In this document: piece after piece, positions 1 to 6,600 of the stretch | Numbering within the stretch: position 1 is the first letter of the stretch | Layout: each line of letters starts with the position of its first letter | Assembly: GCA_040509515.1 (NCBI GenBank) | Contig: JBEVKV010000098.1 | Coordinates: 1 to 10,978, forward strand | DNA: 10,978 nucleotides | Source of the DNA: QHXN01 sp040509515 | Lineage (GTDB): Bacteria > Acidobacteriota > Blastocatellia > Pyrinomonadales > Pyrinomonadaceae | Direction: 5' to 3' | Notes under the pieces: model-generated | The model's input: only the letters and a program-made list of their open reading frames with translations | Databases searched by the model: none | Told to the model about the DNA's origin: nothing | Position numbers and translations under genes: made by a program

Positions 1-52
1 ACTCTCGCCCTACGACCTGACGCGCGGCCGCATCACCTACAGGTACAAGTAA
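1..52 (+). CDS. infA: Translation initiation factor IF-1, C-terminal end (partial)
   Basis: Only the last 16 codons are inside the window. Read in the frame ending at the TAA at 50-52 they give LSPYDLTRGRITYRYK. This closely matches the C-terminus of bacterial IF-1 (E. coli ends LTPYDLSKGRIVFRSR), the last strand and tail of the single OB-fold. IF-1 binds the ribosomal A site during initiation, in the cytoplasm. It is the only + strand gene recognised and is convergent with the permease that ends at 178. The upstream part cannot be judged. The match is short but highly characteristic. Confidence 0.9.
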   Translation, partial: LSPYDLTRGRITYRYK

Positions 53-80
53 GCCCCGCCCCTGCGGGCCCCTAAAATTT

Positions 81-108
81 TGTGGCGGCGCACATACGCG
101 CCGCCACA
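81..108 (-). terminator. Candidate terminator hairpin between convergent genes
   Basis: A perfect 11-bp GC-rich stem (81-91 pairs with 98-108) encloses a 6-nt loop (92-97). Read on the minus strand it is followed by AAATTTTAGG, a short and interrupted T-run, so it could end transcription of the ABC permease operon stopping at 178. A second, smaller stem (CCCGC 55-59 with GCGGG 64-68) lies just after the infA stop and precedes TAAAATTTT on the + strand, so the region may serve both directions. The T-runs are weak; termination is inferred from position and structure only. Confidence 0.45.
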
Positions 109-177
109 GCCATCCCACCACCGCGCGAGCCGAGCCACGCCCGCGCGCCCCGCCCCGCACCGCTTTTCCGAAAGACT

Positions 178-2070
178 TCAGTCGACCGCGAGCCCGGCCC
201 AGACGGCCGCGAGCGCCGAGACGGCCGCGAGCAGCGCAGCGCCCGCGCGTCCGCCGAAGACGCCCCCCGCCGATTTGCGCCCGAAGAAGACGAAGGCGAG
301 CGAGAGGAGCAGGCTTGAGAGCGCGAGGCAGTAGGCCCTGTGCGTGAGTATGCGCGCGAGGCGGCGGCCGTCGAAGAGGTCGGCGGGCGTCCAGAGGTTG
401 TAGAGGACGGGGTTGGAGAGCCAGCCGCCGTGCCCCTGGCTGGCGAGGTAGTAGAGCGTCCCGCCCGCCGCGAGGCTGACGGCGTAGGCCAGATACTTGT
501 CGCGCAGCAGCACGTTCAGAGACACGGACGCGGCGCACATGAAGACGACGCTCGGCAGCAGAACGACCGCGTACGTCTTGAGGTAGGCCAGCGGTTCGAG
601 CGGCGCGTGCCCCCTGTAGAGTTGCAGGAGGACGGCCGCGACGGCGACCGGCGCGACGAGCGAGAGCGAGAGCAGCACCGTCGCCGCGAACTTCGGGAGC
701 AGGAAGGCGAAGTCGGGCGCGGGCGTGCCCCAGAGCACCGTCTCGATTCGCAGCTCGCGGTCGCGGTGCATCGCCTCGCCCGCGTAGAAGACAGCGACGC
801 CGAAGAGGAAGAGCAGCATCGCCTCGGCCGTCCGCCCCGCGTAGGCCGCCGAGTACGAGGCCGACGGCGCGACCCCGAAGGCGGCCATCTCAAGCACGCA
901 CACGAACACGACGAGCGGCGCGACCACGACCAGAATCCGCTCCGCGCCGAGCAGACGGAACTCGACCCCGAGCGCGGCGCGGAACTGCGCGACGGCCGCG
1001 CTCCAACCCTCAGTGACGACTTCGACGCGCGGCAACTCCGACGGCCTCGTCTCGACAGACACACCCGCCGCCGTCTCTGACCCGACATTCTCGACACCGA
1101 CAAAGTTGCCAAAGTTGCGTCGCGCCCGCGCCGCGCCGAAGTCTTCCGACGCGCCGCCAACTTCTGGCTCCGCGTTAAGCCTCTCGCCCGTCGCGTTGAG
1201 GCCGAGGGTTACAGTCTGACTCCGCGCGACTTTCCCGCCGCCGCGCTCGGTCGTCGAGAAGCGCAGGTAGAGCAGCGCCAGACAGCCGAGCGCGACGCCG
1301 ACCATCGCCAGACGGTTCGCCAACATCCCGCCGTCGTAGACGACGACAAGCTGGTTGAGCCACTCGGCGCTGCGCCCCTGCCAGCCGCTGCCGCTGAAGT
1401 TGAAGAGCAGCGGGTCGAGCGTGACGCGCCAACGCGGGGGCAGCAGCCCCTTCATGATGAGCTGCCATGTGATGTAGAGCGGGTAGAACGAGACGGCCAG
1501 CCCGTAGACGACCTTGACGTTGCGCGTCAGCGTCCCGACGGTGAAGAAGACGGCCGCGAGCGCGAGGCTTGAGACGACGACGAAGAAGAGGAAGTGTTGC
1601 AGGTAGGGCAGCACGCGCGGCGCGAGGACGATCATCCCGTCGCGCCTGAACGCCTGTAGCAAGAGCGGCGTCAGCGCGAAGCACGCCTGACAGCAGACGA
1701 GCACGAAGAAGTTGCCGAAGAACTTTCCGAGCAGGTACTCGCCGCGCCCGACCGGCTTCGAGAAGATGAGCGGGTCGATTCTCAGCCTGTAATCCCTGAT
1801 GACGGGGTCGCCCATCAGCAGCGCGATGAAGAGCGGCGTCGTCAGAAAGGAGAAGCCGCAGAACAGCCAGACGATGTAGAAGTCGCTGTTGACCGCCCAG
1901 CCGCGCGCCACGGCCGGCCCCCAGCCCCACCACAGCAGCGCGTTGGCGCTGAACAGCAGCATCAGCGCGTACGGCGCGACGCGCTTCAGGTTGAAGAGCA
2001 CCTCCGCGCGGAAGACGGCGGCGAGCGGCGTCAAAAGCGTTGACGACGGCGGTGTCAGGGCCGCGCCCAT
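178..2070 (-). CDS. Double-length ABC-2 type exporter permease
   Basis: Predicted 630-residue inner-membrane permease, partner of the ATPase encoded immediately upstream. Hydrophobic segments fall in two groups: about residues 31-50, 63-87, 119-141, 157-181, 187-211 and 248-270, then about 377-399, 417-431, 462-484, 498-521, 526-544, 579-596 and 606-628. A polar, probably cytoplasmic linker of roughly 90 residues (275-365) lies between. Each half carries the same ABC-2 coupling-region pattern (RD..LRI, then P, then LL.KF) at 92-117 and 436-461, pointing to an internal duplication. Most ABC-2 permeases are about half this length. The start is ATG at 2070-2068, with GGGGAG at 2085-2080 nine bases upstream; it shares one base with the ATPase stop (TGATG), implying translational coupling. 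The substrate cannot be told from sequence. Confidence 0.85.
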   Translation of the reverse strand: MGAALTPPSSTLLTPLAAVFRAEVLFNLKRVAPYALMLLFSANALLWWGWGPAVARGWAVNSDFYIVWLFCGFSFLTTPLFIALLMGDPVIRDYRLRIDPLIFSKPVGRGEYLLGKFFGNFFVLVCCQACFALTPLLLQAFRRDGMIVLAPRVLPYLQHFLFFVVVSSLALAAVFFTVGTLTRNVKVVYGLAVSFYPLYITWQLIMKGLLPPRWRVTLDPLLFNFSGSGWQGRSAEWLNQLVVVYDGGMLANRLAMVGVALGCLALLYLRFSTTERGGGKVARSQTVTLGLNATGERLNAEPEVGGASEDFGAARARRNFGNFVGVENVGSETAAGVSVETRPSELPRVEVVTEGWSAAVAQFRAALGVEFRLLGAERILVVVAPLVVFVCVLEMAAFGVAPSASYSAAYAGRTAEAMLLFLFGVAVFYAGEAMHRDRELRIETVLWGTPAPDFAFLLPKFAATVLLSLSLVAPVAVAAVLLQLYRGHAPLEPLAYLKTYAVVLLPSVVFMCAASVSLNVLLRDKYLAYAVSLAAGGTLYYLASQGHGGWLSNPVLYNLWTPADLFDGRRLARILTHRAYCLALSSLLLSLAFVFFGRKSAGGVFGGRAGAALLAAVSALAAVWAGLAVD

Positions 2071-2954
2071 CAGTTCAAACTCCCCGCGTGCGAGACGAGT
2101 CCGAAATAATAGTCTTCGAGCGTCGGCGCGGCGGGCTCGAATGCTTCGCCGGGCCGGCCCGCGCTCGACAGCACGCGGACGCGCACGCGCCCCTCGAAGA
2201 GAGAGGTTGAAAGAACCGTGAGCCGCCCCTTGAGCGCCGCGACCTCCTCGCGCCCGACGGCGGCCTCCCAGACCGCGCCCGCCAGACGCGCGAGCGCCGC
2301 GCGCGGGCTGGTCGAAGCGACTATCTCGCCGCGCCGGATGACGGCCATCGCGCCGCAGAGCGTCGAAACGTCGGAGACGATGTGCGTCGAGAGCAGCACG
2401 ACCGTCTCCTCGCCGGCTATCTCCGAGAGCAGGTTGTGGAAGCGGTGGCGCTCTTCGGGGTCGAGCCCGGCCGTGGGCTCGTCGACGATGATGAGGCGCG
2501 GCCGGCCGATGAGCGCCTGCGCGATGCCGAGCCGCTGGCGCATCCCGCCGGAGAATCCACCGACCGTCTGCCGCCGCGCGTCGGCGAGGTTGACCCGCTC
2601 CAACAGCGCGCCGACGAGCCGCGCGCGCTCGCCCGAATCGGCGACGCCCTTGAGCCGCGCGAAGTAGTGGAGCGTCTGCTCGGCCGTCAGCGAAGGGTAG
2701 AGGCCGAACTCCTGCGGCAGATAGCCGAGCAGGCGGCGCGCCTCCCTCTTGCGCCCGATGAAATCGACGCCGCCTACCGAGACGCGCCCCTCGTCTGGTT
2801 CGAGCAGCGTGGCGAGAATCTTCATCAGCGTCGTCTTGCCCGCGCCGTTCGGCCCGAGCTGGCCGAACACGCCCGGCGCGGCCGCGAGGCTGACGCCCTT
2901 CAGCGCCTCGATGCCGCCCGGGTAGGTCTTCCTCAATTCTCTGATTTCAAGCAT
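2070..2954 (-). CDS. ABC transporter ATP-binding protein (ABC-2 exporter)
   Basis: A 294-residue cytoplasmic ATPase that should power the adjoining permease. Visible motifs: Walker A GPNGAGKTT (34-42), Q-loop Gln81 in YLPQEFGLYP, signature FSGGMRQR (134-141), Walker B LIIVDEP with catalytic Glu159, D-loop GLD (163-165) and switch His191. After the nucleotide-binding domain comes a tail of about 80 residues ending in LEDYYFGLV, as often seen in drug/Nat-type exporter ATPases. The frame stays open far upstream to 3422, but that part is antisense-like, arginine-rich and overlaps the acetyltransferase. The ATG at 2954-2952 fits the family N-terminus (MLEIRELRKTY) and has a good Shine-Dalgarno site. 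It overlaps the acetyltransferase stop by one base, and its own stop overlaps the permease start by one base. Confidence 0.95.
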   Translation of the reverse strand: MLEIRELRKTYPGGIEALKGVSLAAAPGVFGQLGPNGAGKTTLMKILATLLEPDEGRVSVGGVDFIGRKREARRLLGYLPQEFGLYPSLTAEQTLHYFARLKGVADSGERARLVGALLERVNLADARRQTVGGFSGGMRQRLGIAQALIGRPRLIIVDEPTAGLDPEERHRFHNLLSEIAGEETVVLLSTHIVSDVSTLCGAMAVIRRGEIVASTSPRAALARLAGAVWEAAVGREEVAALKGRLTVLSTSLFEGRVRVRVLSSAGRPGEAFEPAAPTLEDYYFGLVSHAGSLN

Positions 2955-3529
2955 CAAGCCCTCCGCGCGGGGACGCCGCCCGCGCCCGAAGCGCGCCACT
3001 CGTCGGCGAGCACGGCGTAGACGACGAGGTCGTGAAAGTGGTCGTGCATCCACTCGGCGCGGACGAGCACGCCCTCCTGCCTGAAGCCGAGCCGTTCGGG
3101 AATTCTCCGGCTCTTGACGTTCCCGACGGCGCAGCGCATCTCGACGCGGTTCAGTCCAAGCTCGCCGAAGGCGTGGTCGATGAGCGCGCGGCAGGATTTC
3201 GTGACGAGCCCGCGCCCCTGGAACGACGCGCCGAGCCAGTAGCCAAGCTCGGTCGCGCGGTTGGCGCGGTCGAAGTAGTTGTACTCCACCTGCCCGGCCA
3301 TCTCGCCCCGGTGCCAGATGGCGAGCCCGTACCCTTCGCCCCCGGCCATGCGGGTCATGTTGCGCTTGATGAAGTCGTGCGTGTTCTCGATGGAGCGTTC
3401 GCGCTTGAGCCACGCCGACCACTCCCTGATGTGCTCAAGGCTCCCCTCGATGAGCGCGTTGAGGGCCTCCGCGTGGTGCGGCTCTATCAGGCGCAGCTCG
3501 GTCTCGTCGTCTATCTTGTGGCTGAGCAT
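2954..3529 (-). CDS. GNAT acetyltransferase, RimJ/RimL-like
   Basis: A 191-residue GNAT-fold protein, the usual length for the RimL/RimJ family, which transfers acetyl from acetyl-CoA to a protein N-terminus or small-molecule amine. Features: N-terminal strand TELRLIEPHHAEAL (10-23), strand ELGYWLGASFQGRGLVT (94-110) with the acetyl-CoA pyrophosphate loop QGRGLV (104-109), then the helix and strand up to NRVEMRCAVGN (127-137), the SRRIPERLGF segment (140-149) and the closing EGVLVRAEW...HDLVVYAVL (152-174). The pattern is closest to RimL (YdaF). The actual substrate is unknown; ribosomal protein L7/L12 would be only a guess. The gene begins 61 bases after ung, and its stop codon overlaps the ATPase start, so it is probably co-transcribed and co-translated with the exporter; resistance or export-linked acetylation is possible but unproven. 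No strong Shine-Dalgarno is seen. Confidence 0.9.
   Translation of the reverse strand: MLSHKIDDETELRLIEPHHAEALNALIEGSLEHIREWSAWLKRERSIENTHDFIKRNMTRMAGGEGYGLAIWHRGEMAGQVEYNYFDRANRATELGYWLGASFQGRGLVTKSCRALIDHAFGELGLNRVEMRCAVGNVKSRRIPERLGFRQEGVLVRAEWMHDHFHDLVVYAVLADEWRASGAGGVPARRA
2960..2964 (-). promoter_or_regulatory. Ribosome binding site fixing the ATPase start
   Basis: GGAGG on the minus strand, five bases before the ATG at 2954. It lies inside the last codons of the acetyltransferase gene. It supports starting the ATPase at 2954 rather than extending it upstream, and suits re-initiation by ribosomes finishing the upstream gene. Confidence 0.7.
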
Positions 3530-3590
3530 GTCCGTCGGCGTCGCGCGTGCGGTCTGAGGTTTAGAGTGCGGCGGGCGGCCGTTTGTTCCG

Positions 3591-4271
3591 CTAGATGTCG
3601 GGAATCTGCCAGTCTATCTCGGGACGGCCGGCCGCCTTCAAAGCCTTGTTGACGGCCGAGAACGGGCGCGTGCCGAAGAAGCCGTTGCGCGCGGAGAGCG
3701 GCGAAGGGTGCGCGCCGCGTATGACGACGTGGCGGCCTTCGTCGATGCGCGCGGCCTTGCCCTGCGCGTCGCGCCCCCAGAGGACGAAGACGACCGTCTC
3801 CTTCTTCGCGTTGACGCTGTCGATGACGGCGTCGGTGAAAGTCTCCCAGCCCTTCCCGCGGTGCGAGCCGATGGCGCGCGCGCGCACCGTGAGCACCGTG
3901 TTGAGCATCAGCATGCCCTGCTCGGCCCAGCTCGCGAGGTAGCCGTTGTTCGGGACGCGAAAGCCTTTGATGTCGCTCTTCAACTCCTTGAAGACGTTGC
4001 GGAGCGAGCCGGGGACGGCGACGCCCGGCTTGACCGAGAAGCAAAGCCCGTGCGCCTGATTCGGCCCCGGGTAAGGGTCTTGGCCGAGCAGCACGACGCT
4101 CACCTTTCGCGGCGGCGTCAGCTCAAGCGCGCGGAACGTGTCGCCCTCTTCGGGGTAGACCTCGAACTCGCGGCGCTCGCGTTCGACGAACTCCGCCAGC
4201 CGCCGGAAGTAAGGCTTCTCGACCTCGCCCCCGACCTTCGGACGCCACGACGCTGGCACAGGCGGCATCAT
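3591..4271 (-). CDS. ung: Uracil-DNA glycosylase, family 1
   Basis: Base-excision repair enzyme that cleaves uracil from DNA, here 226 residues, the normal length. Diagnostic motifs are all present: the water-activating loop GQDPYPGP (63-70, catalytic Asp65), NQAHGLCFSV (71-80) forming the uracil pocket, LMLNTVLTV (121-129) with the uracil-recognising Asn124, GWETFTDAVI (141-150), and the minor-groove loop HPSPLS (188-193) with catalytic His188. The residue after GQDPY is Pro, where E. coli has His; this position varies in the family. The start is at tandem ATGs (4271 and 4266-4268); a GGGGAGGG run lies about 11 bases upstream. The gene sits 44 bases downstream of the FmdE-like gene and in the same direction as dcd, so the dUTP-producing and uracil-removing enzymes are likely co-expressed. 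Confidence 0.98.
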   Translation of the reverse strand: MMPPVPASWRPKVGGEVEKPYFRRLAEFVERERREFEVYPEEGDTFRALELTPPRKVSVVLLGQDPYPGPNQAHGLCFSVKPGVAVPGSLRNVFKELKSDIKGFRVPNNGYLASWAEQGMLMLNTVLTVRARAIGSHRGKGWETFTDAVIDSVNAKKETVVFVLWGRDAQGKAARIDEGRHVVIRGAHPSPLSARNGFFGTRPFSAVNKALKAAGRPEIDWQIPDI

Positions 4272-4315
4272 CTCGTCTCAAGCCCTCCCCAAAAGTTTTA
4301 CCTCGCGCCGACTGC

Positions 4316-4900
4316 TCAGAGCCTTTCGTAATACCCGCCCGAAGCGCAGGGGCGGCACAGCGGCTCGCCCGAGGGGCCGGCCGCCTCGCGCCCGTCGTTG
4401 ACGCCCTCGCCGCAGCGCGCGCAGGTGACGCGCGAGCGGGGCCGGCCCGGCGCGTCGAACTCGCCGTATTGGACGCGCACGCGCTCGATCTTGAACAGCT
4501 CCTCGTCCGACGCCTCGCGGTAGGTTAGAAACTGCCGCTCCTTCTTCGACCCGATTTCCGGATGGCGCTCGTCGGCCAGTCGCCGCGACTCTTCGAGCGC
4601 GACGACGCGGACGGCCTCGCCCGTCTCGGTGTTGAGGAACGTCGCCGCCACCTTGCCGTAGTCGAGGTACTTCAGACTCCTCTTGCCGAGCCGCGCGCCC
4701 GTCACCGCCCCGACCGCGTCGGCCATGCAACGGTCGATCTCGACCCACACGATCAGCTTCTTCCGGTCGGCCCCCCTCGGCTCCTCCACCCCCACCGCGC
4801 GACACCCCACCAACGCCATCCGCGCCCCCAACAACTGCCCCGCACACATGTGCCCATGCACCCGCCCACACTCCTCCAACAACTCGTCTAGCGCTTCCAT
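4316..4900 (-). CDS. FmdE-family protein with C-terminal zinc ribbon
   Basis: A 194-residue protein with the FmdE domain, named after subunit E of formylmethanofuran dehydrogenase but common in non-methanogens. Seen here: CGRVHGHMCAGQLLGARMA (11-29) matching the family pattern HGHxCPGxxxGxR, with Pro replaced by Ala20; DRCMADAVGAVTGARLGKRSL (56-76, residues D56, C59, D61, G68) matching the second conserved block; and a C-terminal zinc ribbon with Cys160-x2-Cys163 and Cys182-x2-Cys185. Cys/His residues of the first block likely bind metal. Its reaction is not known, and no methanofuran or molybdopterin gene is nearby, so it should not be called a dehydrogenase subunit. The open frame continues upstream through dcd, but the ATG at 4900 has an SD site and the family N-terminus. 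The first ~130 bases are unusually G-rich and C-poor on the coding strand. Confidence 0.85.
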   Translation of the reverse strand: MEALDELLEECGRVHGHMCAGQLLGARMALVGCRAVGVEEPRGADRKKLIVWVEIDRCMADAVGAVTGARLGKRSLKYLDYGKVAATFLNTETGEAVRVVALEESRRLADERHPEIGSKKERQFLTYREASDEELFKIERVRVQYGEFDAPGRPRSRVTCARCGEGVNDGREAAGPSGEPLCRPCASGGYYERL

Positions 4901-4908
4901 CGCCGTGA

Positions 4909-4913
4909 TCCTT
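4909..4913 (-). promoter_or_regulatory. Ribosome binding site fixing the FmdE-like start
   Basis: AAGGA on the minus strand, eight bases before the ATG at 4900. Its AA is part of the dcd stop codon TAA (4914-4912), so the ribosome site is built into the end of dcd. This supports tight coupling of the two genes and rejects the longer reading frame that runs on into dcd. Confidence 0.65.
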
Positions 4914-5502
4914 ACAGGCGGGAGTAGGTGAGGCCGGTTTGGCCTTGGTATTTGCCGCCGCGGTCTTCGTAGGAGACGTCGCAGTCTTCGTCGGATTCGA
5001 GGAAGATGACCTGGCCGATGCCTTCGTTGACGTAGACGCGCAGGGGCAGGTCGGCGAGGTTGCCGAGTTCGATGACGAGGCGGCCCGTCCAGCCGGCTTC
5101 GAGCGGCGTGGTGTTGAGCATGAGGCCGGCGCGCGCGTAGGTCGATTTGCACATGCAGATGCCGGTGACGGTGCGCGGCATGCGGAAGGTCTCGACCGTG
5201 ACGCCGAGGGCGTAGGAGTGCGGCGGCATGAGGTAGTACCTCGACCCGTCCTCGGCGTCGCGCAAGGGGGCCTCGACGAGCGACTCTTCGTCGAAGCGCT
5301 TGGGGTCGATCTCGCGGCCGTGGATGGGCGAGAAGACGCGGAAGCCGTCGTCGGCGAGCCGCATGTCGTAGCCGTAGGAAGAGGCGCCGGCGGAGATGAT
5401 GCGCCGGCCGCCGGACTCGCGCACCAGCGTCGCGTCGAAGGGTTGGATGAGCTGGTGCTCTTCGGCCATGCGCCGAATCCAGCGGTCGGATTTGACTGAC
5501 AT
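4912..5502 (-). CDS. dcd: dCTP deaminase
   Basis: A 196-residue member of the Dcd/dUTPase trimer superfamily. It converts dCTP to dUTP and ammonia, feeding dTMP synthesis in the cytoplasm. The sequence matches Dcd of the type that begins MSxKSDxWIRRMA (1-12): ASSYGYDMRL (40-49), PPHSYALGVTVE (93-104), CKSTYARAGL (118-127, where E. coli has GRSSLARLGL), GRLVIELGN (140-148) with the presumed catalytic Glu145, NEGIGQVIFLES (159-170), and the C-terminal GGKYQGQTGLT (182-192) that closes over the triphosphate. Whether it also hydrolyses dUTP, as some archaeal enzymes do, cannot be decided from sequence. The start ATG at 5502-5500 gives the expected N-terminus; a clear Shine-Dalgarno is lacking (AACGGAAACCGAAACA precedes it). 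First gene of a likely dcd-fmdE-ung unit. Confidence 0.97.
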   Translation of the reverse strand: MSVKSDRWIRRMAEEHQLIQPFDATLVRESGGRRIISAGASSYGYDMRLADDGFRVFSPIHGREIDPKRFDEESLVEAPLRDAEDGSRYYLMPPHSYALGVTVETFRMPRTVTGICMCKSTYARAGLMLNTTPLEAGWTGRLVIELGNLADLPLRVYVNEGIGQVIFLESDEDCDVSYEDRGGKYQGQTGLTYSRL

Positions 5503-5540
5503 TGTTTCGGTTTCCGTTAAGAGTTTTAAGGCCGACGCGC

Positions 5541-5569
5541 AGCATACCGGCCGCCGCGCGCTAAGTCCA
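5541..5569 (-). promoter_or_regulatory. Candidate sigma-70-type promoter for dcd
   Basis: On the minus strand, TGGACT (5569-5564) and TATGCT (5546-5541) are separated by exactly 17 bases. Each matches four of six consensus positions (TTGACA, TATAAT). The predicted start lies about 30 bases before the dcd ATG, in the 78-base gap after the DUF4097 gene, and AT-rich sequence follows. Position and spacing are right, but both boxes are imperfect and no experimental support exists. Confidence 0.4.
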
Positions 5570-5580
5570 GAAGACGACGC

Positions 5581-6528
5581 CTAAGGCTTCGGCCGTGACT
5601 GCGTGAGGCGGAGCGTGCCGTCGCCGACGGTAAAGGAGAGCGTGGCACCGCCGTTGCCGGCGCGCGCTTGCAACGAGCGTTCGGTCGGCTTGGTGCGCTC
5701 GCGCGGGGCGAGGCCGGCGAAGTCGTTCTCGACGCGGCCGGTGCGCAGAACCTCGGCGTCCACGTCGCCGCTGAAGCCGACGGGCAGCTCTACGTTGAGG
5801 TCGCCGCTGGCGACGCGCAGCCGGAAGCCGCGCCCGCGCCAGCTCCGCCCGGGGACGCGCACCGTGACGGGGCCGGACGCCACCGTCGCCTCCACGTCGC
5901 CGCCCGCGAGCGCGAAGAGCGAGTCGCCGCCCCCCCCGCCCGCGTTGATGCGCAGGCCGCCCTCGACGCCGCTCACGGTCAGCGCGCCGTGCCCCGCGTT
6001 GATCTCAAGGTCGACGTTAAAGGGCACCTTCAGCCTGTAGTCGATCTTCCACGGCATCGCCGGCAGGTGCTTCGGCAGGCCGCGCGCCGCGCGCCGCGCG
6101 TACTTGCGGTCGTGCAGCCCGACGGTCATCACGCGGACGTGGTTGAGGTCGTCGTCCACGGAGAAGGTGTTGAGCGCGGCGAGCCGCGTCAGGTTCTCTT
6201 CGGTGTCCGCGCTCTGCTCGACCTCGGCCGTGACCTCGACCTCGTCCCTCGACCAGCCCTCGACCGTCACCGAACCCTCGGGCGCGCCGTAGACGGTCAC
6301 CGAGCCGCCGTAGCCGAGCCGGCGCGACTCCCTGCGCGTCGTCGTCCGCTTGAGCGGCGGCGGCGCGGGCGTCGCCTGCGGCGCGACCTTGCCGTCGGAC
6401 TTCGTCTGCCTCCCGCTCTGCGGCGGCGGCGACGCGAGGTGTCGCGGGGCGTAGGCCAGCAGGACGAGTGCGGCGAGTGTGAACAGGAGGGCGTGCGCTC
6501 GGAATTTAGGGGGCGTGGTTCTCATCAT
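5581..6528 (-). CDS. Secreted DUF4097-type putative adhesin (paralog 1)
   Basis: 315 residues from the ATG at 6528. An N-terminal hydrophobic stretch (ALLFTLAALVLLAYA, 13-27) after basic residues is a signal peptide or membrane anchor; a Pro/Ala/Lys-rich linker (33-62) follows. The rest is rich in short beta-strands typical of DUF4097: GSVTVEGWSRDEVEVTAEVE (85-104), YRLKVPFNVDLEINAGHGAL (164-183), then repeated G-rich turns (TVSGVEG, RINAGGGGG, ATVASGPVTV, RVASGDLNVELP) to a closing GGATLSFTVGDGTLRL (293-308). This looks like a right-handed beta-helix-like stack. No enzymatic motif is seen. Compared with its neighbour it has an insertion of about 28 residues (roughly 135-162) that is Arg/Lys-rich. 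The frame is open to a TTG at 6567, but that extension is encoded by the inverted repeat and is not believed. No good SD precedes the tandem ATG, so the exact start is uncertain. Confidence 0.75.
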   Translation of the reverse strand: MMRTTPPKFRAHALLFTLAALVLLAYAPRHLASPPPQSGRQTKSDGKVAPQATPAPPPLKRTTTRRESRRLGYGGSVTVYGAPEGSVTVEGWSRDEVEVTAEVEQSADTEENLTRLAALNTFSVDDDLNHVRVMTVGLHDRKYARRAARGLPKHLPAMPWKIDYRLKVPFNVDLEINAGHGALTVSGVEGGLRINAGGGGGDSLFALAGGDVEATVASGPVTVRVPGRSWRGRGFRLRVASGDLNVELPVGFSGDVDAEVLRTGRVENDFAGLAPRERTKPTERSLQARAGNGGATLSFTVGDGTLRLTQSRPKP

Positions 6529-6544
6529 TCGGAGGCTACAACAG

Positions 6545-6600
6545 AAAAGGCGAAAGGCAAACTTCAAAAGGCAAAAGGCAAAGGTGAAAGACCAAAGCCG
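6545..6600. repeat. Degenerate tandem array of 7-bp units (AAAAGGC-like)
   Basis: Eight consecutive heptamers in strict phase: AAAAGGC, GAAAGGC, AAACTTC, AAAAGGC, AAAAGGC, AAAGGTG, AAAGACC, AAAGCCG. The first five units are closest to the consensus; the last three keep the leading AAA and drift. The array is much more AT-rich than its surroundings and forms the left arm of the inverted repeat described separately. It is noncoding. Confidence 0.8.

Noticed and set aside
340..1080. Long + strand open frames such as 340-1080, 3708-4331, 4939-5499, 5668-6633 and 8398-9102
   Set aside because: They lie opposite well-recognised minus-strand genes, have low-complexity Arg/Val/Asp-rich translations and match no family; open antisense frames are expected at this GC content.
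2955..3422. Long upstream extension of the first ABC ATPase (450 residues)
   Set aside because: The extra part is arginine- and histidine-rich out-of-frame sequence over the acetyltransferase gene; the ATPase family N-terminus and GGAGG site support the start at 2954.
4316..4900. Annotation as formylmethanofuran dehydrogenase subunit
   Set aside because: Only the FmdE domain and zinc ribbon are present, and no other subunits or C1-pathway genes occur in the window; the domain is widespread outside that complex.
4901..5545. 409-residue fusion reading frame running from upstream of dcd into the FmdE-like gene
   Set aside because: The first 215 residues are an out-of-frame shadow of dcd (Arg/His/Pro-rich); AAGGA and ATG at 4900 mark the true start.
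6529..6567. N-terminal extension of the first DUF4097 gene to a TTG start at 6567
   Set aside because: The extra codons are translated from the outer part of the heptamer inverted repeat, break the signal-peptide layout, and have no SD; the ATG at 6528 gives a normal leader.
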